Numbered from the stretch's first letter, positions 9,716-18,744 are shown. The stretch is 64,000 nt of DNA from Rhodococcus yananensis (GCF_020515525.1 NZ_JAIYEP010000006.1:36118-100117), one strand, 5' to 3'. The notes: a model not told the origin generated them from the letters alone. Numbers and translations: made by a program.

Positions 9716-10846
9716 CTACCGGGTGCGCACCGACCGGGTGACCGTGAACTTGCGGTTCCGGCCCGCGATCGTCGTCGCTCCGACGTGTTTCTGCAGGACA
9801 CCTCGATATCCGAGATGCGAGTTGTACACGGTCCACAGTTCACCGCCGTCACGCAGCAGCCGAGCCGCAGCGGCGAACATCTTCTCCGCGGCACCGGTGT
9901 GCACAGCGGCACCGATGTGGAACGGTGGATTGCACACCACGACGTCGACGGAGGCATCGGACAACGACCCTGCGACGTCGTCACGCAATGTGTCGATGCG
10001 GTCGGCGAGTCCGTTCGCGGCGGCGGTCGCGGCGGCGGAGGCGACGGCAGCCGCCGACTGGTCGGTCGCGATGACACGCACGCCGGGCCGCAGCTTCGCC
10101 AGTTCCGCGGCGAGAATCCCCGTTCCGCACCCGAGGTCCACGGCCACGTCGATGTCACGTCGGGTCTGTCTCAGGAAATCCAGCAGATAGCGGGTGCCGA
10201 TGTCGAGTTTCGCGCCGGCGAACGCTCCCCCGTGGGCGACGACCGTCAGTTCTGTTCCGGCGATCGTCTCGCGCACCGGGTACGTCGGGTCGCCCGGGCG
10301 TGGCCCGCGTGCGACGAGCACCCGCGACTTCTGCCGCCCCCGCGACGCGTGGACGTCCGCGAACGATTCGGCGAGCACATCGTTCATGGCGTGGGTGATG
10401 TGCTTGTCGCGACCACCGGCGAACACGGCGACGTCGGGATGCGCATGCCGGGCGACGGTCTCGGCGATCTCGGTGAGCGCGGCCAACGACCGCGGCAACC
10501 TCAGCAACACGACCCGGGCGTCGGTGAGCAGATCGGCGTCGAGCCCGTGGGAGACGTAGCGGTCGGCGAGTCCCTCACGGTCGGCGTTCGCGGCGAGGGC
10601 GCGTTCCGCGACGATCGAATCCTGGTGGACGCGCAGCGCCCCCGCGTCGTGCCGCACCGCCGCGCCGAGGGTGAGAGCACCGTACTGATCGTCGACGACG
10701 GCGACGGTGCCGCGCGGTGCGGCACCGAGCGCAGCCGCCGCCTCGTCGAGGAGGAGGCGGTCGGCGGCGTCGACGGCGACCAGGTTGGGCGCTTCCACGT
10801 CCGGGAAGCGCCGCAACCTGTCGAACAGCCCGTTGTCGATCAGCAC
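9716..10846 (-). CDS. Class I SAM methyltransferase, RsmC/RlmG-like rRNA methyltransferase
   Basis: Probable guanine-N2 rRNA methyltransferase, 376 aa. An N-terminal degenerate methyltransferase-like half (residues 1-185) precedes a catalytic C-terminal domain with motif I VDLGCGTGILAAEL and motif IV VVCNPPFHIG, the NPPF signature of N2-guanine/N6-adenine methyltransferases. This two-half layout is that of RsmC and RlmG; the exact target base cannot be decided. The GTG start at 10846 lies inside the last codons of the upstream lipoprotein gene (7-bp overlap), implying translational coupling. Confidence 0.85.
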   Translation of the reverse strand: MLIDNGLFDRLRRFPDVEAPNLVAVDAADRLLLDEAAAALGAAPRGTVAVVDDQYGALTLGAAVRHDAGALRVHQDSIVAERALAANADREGLADRYVSHGLDADLLTDARVVLLRLPRSLAALTEIAETVARHAHPDVAVFAGGRDKHITHAMNDVLAESFADVHASRGRQKSRVLVARGPRPGDPTYPVRETIAGTELTVVAHGGAFAGAKLDIGTRYLLDFLRQTRRDIDVAVDLGCGTGILAAELAKLRPGVRVIATDQSAAAVASAAATAAANGLADRIDTLRDDVAGSLSDASVDVVVCNPPFHIGAAVHTGAAEKMFAAAARLLRDGGELWTVYNSHLGYRGVLQKHVGATTIAGRNRKFTVTRSVRTR

Positions 10847-11205
10847 TGCCCCTTGCCGGCGTTGTCGATCGCGCGGAGGGTGTCGGCCTGCTGTTCCTCG
10901 CTCAGGTTCGCCCATTCGGGGAGCTGCTGCTGTGCCTCGGCGACCGCGGCAGCGGCCTCGACGCGATCCTGACCCCATCCCTCGAGCTGATCGAGGTACG
11001 GCAGCAGGGCCTCGCAGTTCTCCTCGTAGCTCTTGCCGAGCTCGACGGTGGTGGTGACCGTGCCGTCGGACTCGGTTCCGGTCGACGCGGCCGCGCTCGT
11101 GCTGGTGGTGTCCGTGGCCGAATCGGAAGCGTCGTCGGACGATCCGCATGCCGCGGCCAGCAGGACCACACCTGCGCCGACCAGCGCCGCGAGAGTCTTC
11201 TTCAT
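10840..11205 (-). CDS. Small secreted lipoprotein, unknown function
   Basis: A 121-aa protein with a Lys-rich start (MKKTLAALVG), a hydrophobic core and the lipobox LLAAACGSS. After Cys20 comes a Ser/Thr/Asp linker (about 21-50) and a short helical domain (51-121) with one more Cys (YEENCEALL). I do not recognise the domain. ATG 11205 has AGAAG just upstream. The stop codon overlaps the methyltransferase start. It is divergent from the kinase gene, across 162 bp. Confidence 0.8.
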   Translation of the reverse strand: MKKTLAALVGAGVVLLAAACGSSDDASDSATDTTSTSAAASTGTESDGTVTTTVELGKSYEENCEALLPYLDQLEGWGQDRVEAAAAVAEAQQQLPEWANLSEEQQADTLRAIDNAGKGQC

Positions 11206-11333
11206 TCTTCTGTCCCACTTCTGATAGCAGTGTCGTGTCGGTCCGGGTCGTCGGCGGTGCCGCCGCGTCCCGGCGGCACAAAGGTAGTCCAGAACCCGCC
11301 GCCGATCAGCGCCGGGCATACACCCACCGGAAC

Positions 11334-11339
11334 TATCCT
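11334..11339 (+). promoter_or_regulatory. Candidate -10 element of the kinase gene (TATCCT)
   Basis: TATCCT lies 28 bp before the kinase ATG, with a GAACGAGG ribosome-binding stretch between. This spacing is right for a SigA promoter with a short leader. Confidence 0.5.
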
Positions 11340-11367
11340 GGAGAAACCCCTGAACGAGGCACCGCCG

Positions 11368-14300
11368 ATGACCGACAATGATCCGTTCGCCACGCAGCGC
11401 GCACCGGTTTTCGACGATTCCGACACCGGGATCGCACATGCGCTCGCCGCGGCCGGTCTCACCGATCCCGAAGAGATCGGACGCGGCGGATTCGGTGTGG
11501 TGTACCGGTTCCGCCAGGAGTCCTTGGACCGGACGGTCGCGGTGAAGATCCTCAGTGCCACCCTCGACCCGGAGAACCTCGAACGGTTCCTGCGCGAGCA
11601 GCGGGCGATGGGCCGACTGTCGGGGCATCCGCACATCGTGACGGTGCTGCAGGCGGGCACCACGACCACGGGCATGCCGTACCTGGTGATGCACTACCAC
11701 CCGCACGATTCGCTCGAGGCCCGCATCCGACGTCACGGGCCGCTGCCGTGGCCCGAAGCGCTGCGCACCGGCATCAAGGTGGCGGGTGCACTCGAAACCG
11801 CGCATCGCGCCGACGTCCTGCATCGGGACGTCAAGCCCGGCAACATCCTCATCACCGAATACGGAGAACCGCAGCTCACCGACTTCGGTATCGCCCGCGT
11901 CGGCGGCGGTTTCCACACCTCGTCGAGCATGGTGACCGGGTCTCCCGCATTCACGGCCCCGGAGGTCCTGCACGGGCACGCACCGACCGCCGCCGGCGAT
12001 GTGTACGGGCTGGCGGCCACCCTGTTCTGCGCGATCACCGGGCACGCCGCCTACGAACGCCGGGAGGGCGAGAAGGTGGTAGCGCAGTTCCTGCGGATCA
12101 CGTCCGAGCCGGTCCCCGATCTGCGTGGCGCCGGGATCCCCGACGACGTGTGCGACGTCCTCGAGCGGGGCATGTCCACCGATCCCGGCGAGCGGCCCGC
12201 GTCGGCAGCGGAGTTCGGTGAACTGCTGCGCCGGATCGAGTACCGGCACGGCCTGACCGTCGACGACATGGCCGTACCCGACACGACACCGGACGGCACC
12301 GTCACCGGCAGTGCCCCGGTGGACACGACCGGCCCCGATTCGCGGCGTCTGCCGTCGACGTCGTTCACGTCACCGTCGACGGCACCGGCCACCCGCTTCC
12401 GGCCGCCCGCACCCGCGCGTCCGCTGGTGACCCGCACCCGCCTGATCGACCTGCTGCGCGCCGGGCAGCGACGCCGACTCACCGCGATCCACGCGCCCAC
12501 CGGGTTCGGCAAATCCACTCTGGCGGCGCAGTGGCGCGATGTGCTGGTGGCCGAAGGGGTCCCGGTGGCGTGGCTCGCCGTCGACGGTGACGACAACAAC
12601 GTCCTGTGGTTCCTCACCCACCTCGTCGAAGCGATCGAACAGGTGCAGCCGCAGCTCGGCCGGCAGCTCGGGCAGATACTGGAGAACCACGGCGACGACG
12701 CGGAGCGGTACGTGCTGAGCACCCTGATCGACGACCTGCATCGCGCCGACACCCCCACCACGCTGGTCATCGACGACTGGCACCGCGTCACCTCCACCGC
12801 GACCGTGGCGGCACTCGACTTCCTCCTCGAGCGCGGCTGCCATCACCTGCAGATCATGGTGACGAGCCGGAGCCGGACCGGTCTGCCGCTGAGCCGGATG
12901 CGGGTGCGCGACGAACTCGTCGAGATCGACTCGGCCGAGCTACGTTTCGACACCGACGAATCCGATTCGTTCCTGCGCGACATCAGCGGGCTGCATCTCG
13001 ACCGGGAGGACGTCCGCGACCTCAACAGATCGACGGAGGGGTGGGCGGCCGCGCTGCAGTTGGCGTCGTTGTCCCTGCGCGACAGCGACGATCCCACCGA
13101 GTTGATCGAGTCGATCACGGGCCGTCACCACGCGATCGGCGAGTTCCTCGCCGACAACGTGCTGTCCACACTCGAACCGGAGGTCTACGAGTTCCTGCTG
13201 GCCACGTCCGTCACCGAATCCGTGAGCGGCAGCCTCGCCTCGGCGCTCACCGGTGATCCACGGGGGCAGGCGCTGCTCGAGGAGATCGAACAACGCGACC
13301 TGTTCCTGCGCCACATCGACGACGAGCGCATCTGGTTCCGTTACCACCACCTGTTCCTCGATTTCCTGCGGCGGCGGCTCGAACGCGACCATCCCGAACG
13401 GATTCCGGAACTGCATCGCGTCGCCTCCCGCTGGTTCGAGCGCCACCACATGCTCAGCGAGGCCGTCGATCACGCTCTGGAAGCGGGCGACGAGGACCAT
13501 GCGGTCGATCTGGTCGCCACGGACGGCACCTACCTGATGGAACACGGGCGGATGACGACGCTGCTCACGCTCGTCGACAAGCTGCCGTCCCGCGCGGTGT
13601 CCCGGGACGCCCGGATCCAGCTGGCATTGTGCTGGGCGAACGGTGCCCTGCAGCGGGCCGGCAGGGCGCGGGCAGCGCTCGCCGCCGCCCGCGCGGCCGC
13701 GGCCACCGGCGACGACGTGCTCGCCATCGAAACGGATGTCGCGGAGGCCGCTATCCTCATGAACGACGATCACCTCTCCGGTATCGACGCGCTCGTCGCC
13801 CCGTGCCTCGACGACCCCGACCGGTTCGCTCCGTGGGTCGTCGCCGCCGCCGCGGTCTTCGCGACGTACGCCGATCTCTTCCGGTTCGATTTCGACGGTG
13901 CACTCCGTCGTCAGGAATGGGCCGAGCCGTACCAGCGGGCCACGCGGGGACCGTTCGCGGGGATCTACGGCCGGTGCCTCGCCGGGATCGCCGAAACCGA
14001 GTTGCTCGACGTGGTGGCGGCGGAAGGACACTTCCGCGCGGCGTTGCGGGCGGCGCGGCGCAGCGGCGGCATCCATTCGCACGGTGGCCGTCTCGCCGCC
14101 GCGATGCTCGGTGACCTGCTCTACGAGCAGGGCCGCATCAGCGAGGCCGAAGCGCTCCTCGACGAGAGTTCCGAACTCGGCATCGAAGGGGGAACACCGG
14201 ATTTCATGTTCGCCCGCTTCGCGACGGCCGCGCGACTGAAAATGGTGTGCGGCGACCGCGACGCAGCGACCGCGCTGCTCGACGACGGGATGCGGGCCGC

Positions 14301-14844
14301 CGCCGCGCACGGGCTGCCGCGACTGCGCGCACGGATCCGGAACGAACGCGTCCGCATGGGCCTGCCGGTGGACGTCGCCGCGCCGCGGACGATGCCCGAC
14401 TCCGACGTACCCGATCCGGACGGGGTCGCGGAGTTCACGGCGCAGACCGACGACGCCACCTCCATCCGCCTGCTCTATCGCAGCGGCGATCCCGAGGCCG
14501 TCACCCGCGCCGTGGAGTGGGCCCGCCTGTGGCACCGTCGCACCGCGAACGGGCGGCCGCGGGCGCATCTACAGGCGGCCCGTCTGCTGGTGGCCTGCCT
14601 CGAGAGTGCGGGGGCGGAGGACGAGGCCGACCGGCTCGCCGCGTCGATCGTCGCGGTGTGCGGATCACGCGGCATGCTGCGTTACCTCGTCGACGGTGGC
14701 AGCCGTGTCGTCGCGGTCCTGGAGCGGCTGCGCGCCCGCCTCGACGGTGGGCGGTGGCCGGCGGACTGGCCGGTCGTCGACGCGACGTTCCTGAACGAGA
14801 TGCTGCGACTCACCGAGTCGGGAGAGACCAGTACCCGGCTGTGA
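11368..14844 (+). CDS. pknK: PknK-like serine/threonine kinase with MalT-type ATPase and TPR region
   Basis: A 1158-aa signalling protein. Residues about 36-285 form an STPK domain: IGRGGFGVVY, Lys60, catalytic HRDVKPGN (Asp154), DFG at 172-174 and the APE segment. A Pro/Thr-rich linker leads to a STAND/MalT-type ATPase from about 345, with Walker A APTGFGKST (Lys382) and TLVIDDWH as Walker B. The rest (about 620-1158) is helical and TPR-like. This is the layout of mycobacterial PknK (about 1110 aa), which regulates translation, transcription and growth. No LuxR-type HTH is visible at the C-terminus. The start has GAACGAGG 9 nt upstream. It is divergent from the lipoprotein gene. Confidence 0.9.
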   Translation: MTDNDPFATQRAPVFDDSDTGIAHALAAAGLTDPEEIGRGGFGVVYRFRQESLDRTVAVKILSATLDPENLERFLREQRAMGRLSGHPHIVTVLQAGTTTTGMPYLVMHYHPHDSLEARIRRHGPLPWPEALRTGIKVAGALETAHRADVLHRDVKPGNILITEYGEPQLTDFGIARVGGGFHTSSSMVTGSPAFTAPEVLHGHAPTAAGDVYGLAATLFCAITGHAAYERREGEKVVAQFLRITSEPVPDLRGAGIPDDVCDVLERGMSTDPGERPASAAEFGELLRRIEYRHGLTVDDMAVPDTTPDGTVTGSAPVDTTGPDSRRLPSTSFTSPSTAPATRFRPPAPARPLVTRTRLIDLLRAGQRRRLTAIHAPTGFGKSTLAAQWRDVLVAEGVPVAWLAVDGDDNNVLWFLTHLVEAIEQVQPQLGRQLGQILENHGDDAERYVLSTLIDDLHRADTPTTLVIDDWHRVTSTATVAALDFLLERGCHHLQIMVTSRSRTGLPLSRMRVRDELVEIDSAELRFDTDESDSFLRDISGLHLDREDVRDLNRSTEGWAAALQLASLSLRDSDDPTELIESITGRHHAIGEFLADNVLSTLEPEVYEFLLATSVTESVSGSLASALTGDPRGQALLEEIEQRDLFLRHIDDERIWFRYHHLFLDFLRRRLERDHPERIPELHRVASRWFERHHMLSEAVDHALEAGDEDHAVDLVATDGTYLMEHGRMTTLLTLVDKLPSRAVSRDARIQLALCWANGALQRAGRARAALAAARAAAATGDDVLAIETDVAEAAILMNDDHLSGIDALVAPCLDDPDRFAPWVVAAAAVFATYADLFRFDFDGALRRQEWAEPYQRATRGPFAGIYGRCLAGIAETELLDVVAAEGHFRAALRAARRSGGIHSHGGRLAAAMLGDLLYEQGRISEAEALLDESSELGIEGGTPDFMFARFATAARLKMVCGDRDAATALLDDGMRAAAAHGLPRLRARIRNERVRMGLPVDVAAPRTMPDSDVPDPDGVAEFTAQTDDATSIRLLYRSGDPEAVTRAVEWARLWHRRTANGRPRAHLQAARLLVACLESAGAEDEADRLAASIVAVCGSRGMLRYLVDGGSRVVAVLERLRARLDGGRWPADWPVVDATFLNEMLRLTESGETSTRL

Positions 14845-14862
14845 GTGGGGCACACTGCATCC

Positions 14863-15882
14863 GTGACGTCGACACACAGAGGTGCGGTCCGGACCCGACT
14901 GTGGCGTGACGGTGTCCTCACCGCCGAGGACTTCCCGCTCACCGAGGTGTCCGACCATCTCGCCGACGAACACGCGCTGGTGTGGGTTGATCTGGACGAT
15001 CCGGCCCACGAGCAGATGCACGATCTCGCGGCGGAACTGCAACTGGATCCGCACGCCGTCGAGGACGCGCTCGCCCGCGGCGAACGCACGAAGGCGACGC
15101 GCTATCCCACGCACACGTTCGTCACCGTGTACGCGACGCACCTCGAGGACGGCGTCGTGGACGACCGCGTCGACGTGGTGTCGCGCCTACGGACCACCCG
15201 GGTGTCGGCCTTCATGTTGCCGCGCGGAATGGTGACGGTACGCCGCGGCGGCCCCTTCGAGATCGCCGACGTGGTGGACCGGTGGGACGAACACCCCGAC
15301 CTGTTGCGTTTCGGGACGGGCGCGTTGCTGCACGGGCTGCTCGACGTCGTCGTCGACGGCCAGTTCGACACCGTCCAGGCTCTCGACGACGCCATCGAGA
15401 CACTCGAGGACGGATTGTTCGACGACACCGCGGCGACCCGCACCATCCAGCACCACATCTTCCGCATCCGGAAGGAACTCGTTCTGCTGCGCCGCGTCGT
15501 GTTGCCGATGCGCGAGGTGGTCACGGTGGTGATGAGACACCGCACCGAGCAGGACACGCACCCCGAACTGGACAGCTGGTACACGGATCTGTACGACCAC
15601 GTCATCCGCGCGACGGAGTGGACGGAATCACTGCGCGACATGGTGACGACCCTGTTCGAGACGAACCTGTCGCTGCAGGACGCCCGGTTGAACACGGTCA
15701 TGAAGAAGCTTTCCGGCTGGGCGGCCATCGTGGCGGTGCCGACGGCGATCACCGGCTGGTACGGCATGAACGTGCCCTACCCGGGGTTCGGCCAGTTCTG
15801 GGGTGTGGTGGCGGGGACCGCGATCATCGTGGGTTCGTCGAGCGGGCTGTACCTGCTGTTCAAGCAGCGCGATTGGCTCTGA
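14863..15882 (+). CDS. corA: CorA family divalent-cation transporter
   Basis: A Mg2+/Co2+ channel subunit (pentamer) of about 339 aa. A cytoplasmic alpha/beta and long-helix domain (residues 1-270) is followed by two C-terminal membrane helices; the first ends in the family signature YGMN, followed by a short loop (VPYPG). The C-terminus KQRDWL is typical. The start is uncertain: GTG 14863 has GGGG 12 nt upstream, while a GTG at 14845 directly abuts the kinase stop and has no ribosome site. Close spacing suggests cotranscription with the kinase gene. Confidence 0.92.
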   Translation: MTSTHRGAVRTRLWRDGVLTAEDFPLTEVSDHLADEHALVWVDLDDPAHEQMHDLAAELQLDPHAVEDALARGERTKATRYPTHTFVTVYATHLEDGVVDDRVDVVSRLRTTRVSAFMLPRGMVTVRRGGPFEIADVVDRWDEHPDLLRFGTGALLHGLLDVVVDGQFDTVQALDDAIETLEDGLFDDTAATRTIQHHIFRIRKELVLLRRVVLPMREVVTVVMRHRTEQDTHPELDSWYTDLYDHVIRATEWTESLRDMVTTLFETNLSLQDARLNTVMKKLSGWAAIVAVPTAITGWYGMNVPYPGFGQFWGVVAGTAIIVGSSSGLYLLFKQRDWL

Positions 15883-15981
15883 GTTCCCGGGGGACGCCGT
15901 GGTCGAACCGTGTTTCGGGGACGACGCACGGGGGTATCCGCCGAGGGTACGAAGCTCGTGTCCTGGACCCGAGGAGGATCG

Positions 15982-16182
15982 ATGGCCGACTTCATCGACA
16001 AGGCCAAGCACAAGGCGGAAGAAGCCGCCGGCAAGTTCAAGGAGAAGGCAGGGAAGGCCACCGACGACCGCGACCTGGAAGCCGAAGGCAAGGGCGATCA
16101 GGTATCCGGTGGTCTCAAACAGGCGGGCGACAAGTTGTCCGATGCCGTGGACGACGTCAAGGACAGCTTCAAGGACAAGTGA
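15982..16182 (+). CDS. CsbD family stress protein
   Basis: A 66-aa, highly charged, Cys-free protein made of Lys/Ala/Glu-rich amphipathic segments (KAKHKAEEAAGKFKEKAGK; DKLSDAVDDVKDSFKDK), the CsbD pattern. Members are induced by general stress sigma factors; the molecular role is unknown. ATG 15982 has a strong GAGGAGG at 15971-15977. A hairpin follows 12 bp after the stop. Confidence 0.93.
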   Translation: MADFIDKAKHKAEEAAGKFKEKAGKATDDRDLEAEGKGDQVSGGLKQAGDKLSDAVDDVKDSFKDK

Positions 16183-16194
16183 CCTGCACCGACA

Positions 16195-16228
16195 CGGTGA
16201 ACGCCCCGACAGTCACGGGCGCTCACCG
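16195..16228 (+). terminator. csbD terminator hairpin
   Basis: Arms CGGTGAACGCCC (16195-16206) and GGGCGCTCACCG (16217-16228) pair with a single mismatch around a 10-nt loop, 12 bp after the csbD stop. Confidence 0.7.
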
Positions 16229-16827
16229 TCGTCCGGTGCCCGCACCCGACCCGGCTGCGATGTCCCCCGTCTACCGGTGGTGGGCGAGGAGGACGCTGCC
16301 GTGCCCGCGTCGGCCGAGCTCGCGCACCAGCTCCCACCACACGATCCATCACCTCGAGCAGCCGGGTGTACGCCCGGGTCGGTTGGCGACGCCGCGGCAC
16401 ACGTCGGACTGAGCCTCAATCCACCGACGTTCGGGGCAGGTAACGGCGTGTCGAAATCAAGAAAGCGCCCCTGAGCTGGGGTGTTTGATGTTCTTCACGC
16501 ACAAACCAATCCAGTTCGCGCTTCCGGTGCCAGTGTCCCACAGGTTCTATCGGTGCTCCGCCCACACCTGATCGCACTCACGGACCGCATCAAGCTGCTC
16601 CCCGGCAGTGTGTCCGGGCGCGCGGGACCGCGCCCCCGCATCCGGACCGGGAGCGGTGTAGGGTCGTTCGTATCGGCTGGCCCGCGTACCTGATCTTCGA
16701 TTTCGACGCGAGCGTCGATGCTTTCCCCGAGTCGCGTCTGCGCCGAGCCGCGCATCACGTCGCGCACGCCACCGCGCCTCGCCGGACCCCTTCACTTCCA
16801 TGCCACAGCTGTATCCGAGAGGACCCC
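16229..16827. other. 599-bp region without a convincing gene
   Basis: No frame shows protein-like composition with a ribosome-binding site. It contains the stem-loop at 16463-16486 and a possible -10 (TAGGGT, 16659-16664) for the small ORF at 16828. On the minus strand about 16271-16400 there is a faint protein-like stretch that would need a frameshift. The region could be a decayed gene plus the promoter of the next operon. Confidence 0.5.
16463..16486. terminator. Terminator-like stem-loop
   Basis: Arms AAGCGCCCC and GGGGTGTTT pair over 9 bp, with two G-U pairs, around loop TGAGCT. T-rich runs lie on both sides, so it could work in either direction. No gene ends within 280 bp. Confidence 0.45.
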
Positions 16828-16965
16828 ATGAGCCAGTCACCCGCCAGTTACGGCCCGTTGTTCCTGCAACCGACCGACCCGAAGACCCCCGAGCCCGAAC
16901 AGGTGTCGCAGCCCGCATCCACCGAGCCGCTCGACTACACCTCGCTGTTCTCGTCCCGCGCCTGA
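16828..16965 (+). CDS. Small 45-aa protein, possible peptide precursor
   Basis: A short open frame with a good ribosome site (CGAGAGGA, 4 nt before ATG 16828) and third positions almost all G or C, as in real genes here. The product is Pro/Ser/Gln-rich without Cys or a membrane segment. Two similar segments, SYGPLFLQP near the N-terminus and DYTSLFSSRA at the C-terminus, share Y-x-x-L-F. I do not recognise a family. It lies 35 bp upstream of an NmrA-like gene and is probably cotranscribed with it. It may be a regulatory or partner peptide, or a modified-peptide precursor; that is inference only. Confidence 0.6.
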   Translation: MSQSPASYGPLFLQPTDPKTPEPEQVSQPASTEPLDYTSLFSSRA

Positions 16966-17000
16966 CCGAGCCCCGGTCGTCGACCGATGGGAGTGGACCC

Positions 17001-17774
17001 GTGAGCACCGTTCTGGTCGTGGGAGGCACCGGCACCGCCGGATCCGCCACCGTCGGCGAACTCGTGTCCCGGGGACACACCGTGCGCGTGTTGAGCCGAC
17101 ACGCCCCCGTCCGACCACCCGACGGCGCGGTGCACACCCCCGGCGACCTGACGACCGGAACCGGGCTGGCCGAGGCTCTGGTGGGCGTCGATGTCGTCGT
17201 CAGCGCCGTCGACGGCCGCACGAAGTCCACGCGGCGCATCTTCACCGACGGTGCGCGCGCCCTCGGCACCGCCGCCCGCGACGCCGGGGTGCGGCGCACG
17301 GTGCTGCTGTCGATCGTCGGGGTGGACCACGTGCAGTTCTCCTACTATGCGGCGCTCACCGAACAGGAACGGATCCACGCGTCGTTCGGCCCCGGCACCG
17401 TGATCGTCCGCTCCACGCAGTTCCACAACCTGATCGATTCGCTCTTCACGGCGACCGCGCGTGTCGGGATGCTGCCGGTCGCGCGCGGGGCACGGTTCCA
17501 GCCGATCGCGCCGGCGGACGTCGGGCGCGCGTTGGCCGACGCCGCGCTCGATCCGGCACCCGGCGACCGGATCGAGGTCGGAGGCCCCGACATCGTGCCG
17601 ATGCGGGAACTCGCACAGATCTGGAAGCGGGTGACGGGGTCGCGGGCGCTCGTGGTCGAACTCCCGGTTCCCGGGTCGGTGGGTCGGTTCCTGCGCGAGG
17701 GCCGGAACCTGACACCGGACAACCGCTACGGCACCATGCCGTTCGAGCAGTGGCTGACGGCACGTCGCGGCTGA
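17001..17774 (+). CDS. NAD(P)-binding NmrA/atypical SDR family protein
   Basis: A 257-aa Rossmann-fold protein. The glycine-rich loop is VVGGTGTAGSATV at residues 5-17. Instead of a classical SDR Tyr-x-x-x-Lys it has the atypical-SDR lay-out: VVSAVDGRTK, VLLSIVGVDH, then RSTQFHNLIDSLF. Related proteins are NAD(P)H sensors or epimerase/reductase-like enzymes acting on quinones or sugars. GTG 17001 is supported by GGGAGTGG upstream. It follows the 45-aa ORF by 35 bp. It converges on the betaine operon, leaving no room for a separate terminator. Confidence 0.85.
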   Translation: MSTVLVVGGTGTAGSATVGELVSRGHTVRVLSRHAPVRPPDGAVHTPGDLTTGTGLAEALVGVDVVVSAVDGRTKSTRRIFTDGARALGTAARDAGVRRTVLLSIVGVDHVQFSYYAALTEQERIHASFGPGTVIVRSTQFHNLIDSLFTATARVGMLPVARGARFQPIAPADVGRALADAALDPAPGDRIEVGGPDIVPMRELAQIWKRVTGSRALVVELPVPGSVGRFLREGRNLTPDNRYGTMPFEQWLTARRG

Positions 17775-17775
17775 T

Positions 17776-18744
17776 CTACTCCACGAGCCCTTCGTTCCGC
17801 AACCAGTCGTAGGCGACGTCGGACGGTTCCTCCCCGTCGATGTCGACCCGCCCGTTCAGTTCACGCATCACGTCGTCGGTGAGCCGTTCCGACAACGCGC
17901 CCAGCAGGTCGGCGATCGCGGGGTGGGCGGCGAGCACCTCCCCGCGCACCACCGCCGTTCCGCTGTACGGCAGGAAGAAGTCCCGGTCGTCGTCGAGCAC
18001 CCGCAGGTCCAGGTTCCTGATCCGCCCGTCGGTGGTGTAGACCATGCCGAAGTTGCACGGCGAACTCGCCGCCGTCGACGTGTACACCACACCCGCGTCC
18101 ATCCTCGTCACGTTCCCGGCGGGTACACCGTCCGGTGTGTTGTACGGGATTCCGTACGTCTCCAGCATGGGAACGAAACCATCGGGACGGCTGAAGAATT
18201 CGTCGTCGACGCAGAACGTCCTGTCCGCCACCGGGAGAGCGGCGACGTCGTCGAGACTGCGCACCCCCAGACGTTCCGCGGTCCGCGCGGACGCCGCGAA
18301 GGCATACGTGTTGTCGAAATTCGCCGGCGGTAACCAGATCAGGTCGTACTCCTGCCTCTCGATGTCGCGGACCCGCTCCCACAACTCGGTGGGATCGGCG
18401 ATCGTCTCGGTCATACCGTGATACGTCACCCAGGCCGTCCCCGTGTACTCCCAGATGACGTCGGCGTCGCCGTTGACCATCGCCTGTCGCGACGGGGCGG
18501 CGCCCGGCGCCCCGGTCATGTCGGTGACGTCGGCGCCCGCCGCCGCGAGATAGGTCGCCGTGATCTTGCCGAGCAGCACCCCTTCGGTGAAACTCTTGGA
18601 TGTGACGGTGAGTGCGGCGCCGTCCAGCGGTGCGTCTCCGTCGGGGAGTGTCGCGTGCCGGAACGACCCCGACGAACTGACCAGACCGCACCCGACGACC
18701 GCGAGCACGACCAGCACCGCGAGGAACGCGCGCAGCCGGATCAC
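17776..18744 (-). CDS. Glycine betaine/choline-type ABC transporter substrate-binding lipoprotein
   Basis: The OpuAC/ProX-type binding protein of the operon, 322 aa. A hydrophobic N-terminus ends in the lipobox LAVVGCGLV. The mature part starts ALTVTSKSFTEGVLLGKI and contains VIWEYTGTAW and NFDNTYAFA, typical of quaternary-amine binding proteins. It is last in the four-gene operon. GTG 18744 overlaps the permease stop by 4 bp (GTGA). Confidence 0.92.
   Translation of the reverse strand: MIRLRAFLAVLVVLAVVGCGLVSSSGSFRHATLPDGDAPLDGAALTVTSKSFTEGVLLGKITATYLAAAGADVTDMTGAPGAAPSRQAMVNGDADVIWEYTGTAWVTYHGMTETIADPTELWERVRDIERQEYDLIWLPPANFDNTYAFAASARTAERLGVRSLDDVAALPVADRTFCVDDEFFSRPDGFVPMLETYGIPYNTPDGVPAGNVTRMDAGVVYTSTAASSPCNFGMVYTTDGRIRNLDLRVLDDDRDFFLPYSGTAVVRGEVLAAHPAIADLLGALSERLTDDVMRELNGRVDIDGEEPSDVAYDWLRNEGLVE

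Noticed and set aside
10717..11367. Possible N-terminal extension of the PknK-like kinase by about 215 codons.
   Set aside because: The extension runs antisense to the lipoprotein gene; a good -10 box and ribosome site support ATG 11368.
16271..16400. A minus-strand stretch reads YTRLLEVMDRVV and, after a one-base shift, WELVRELGRRGHGS before a stop, like a decayed gene end.
   Set aside because: It needs a frameshift, is too short to assign to a family, and could arise by chance in GC-rich DNA.
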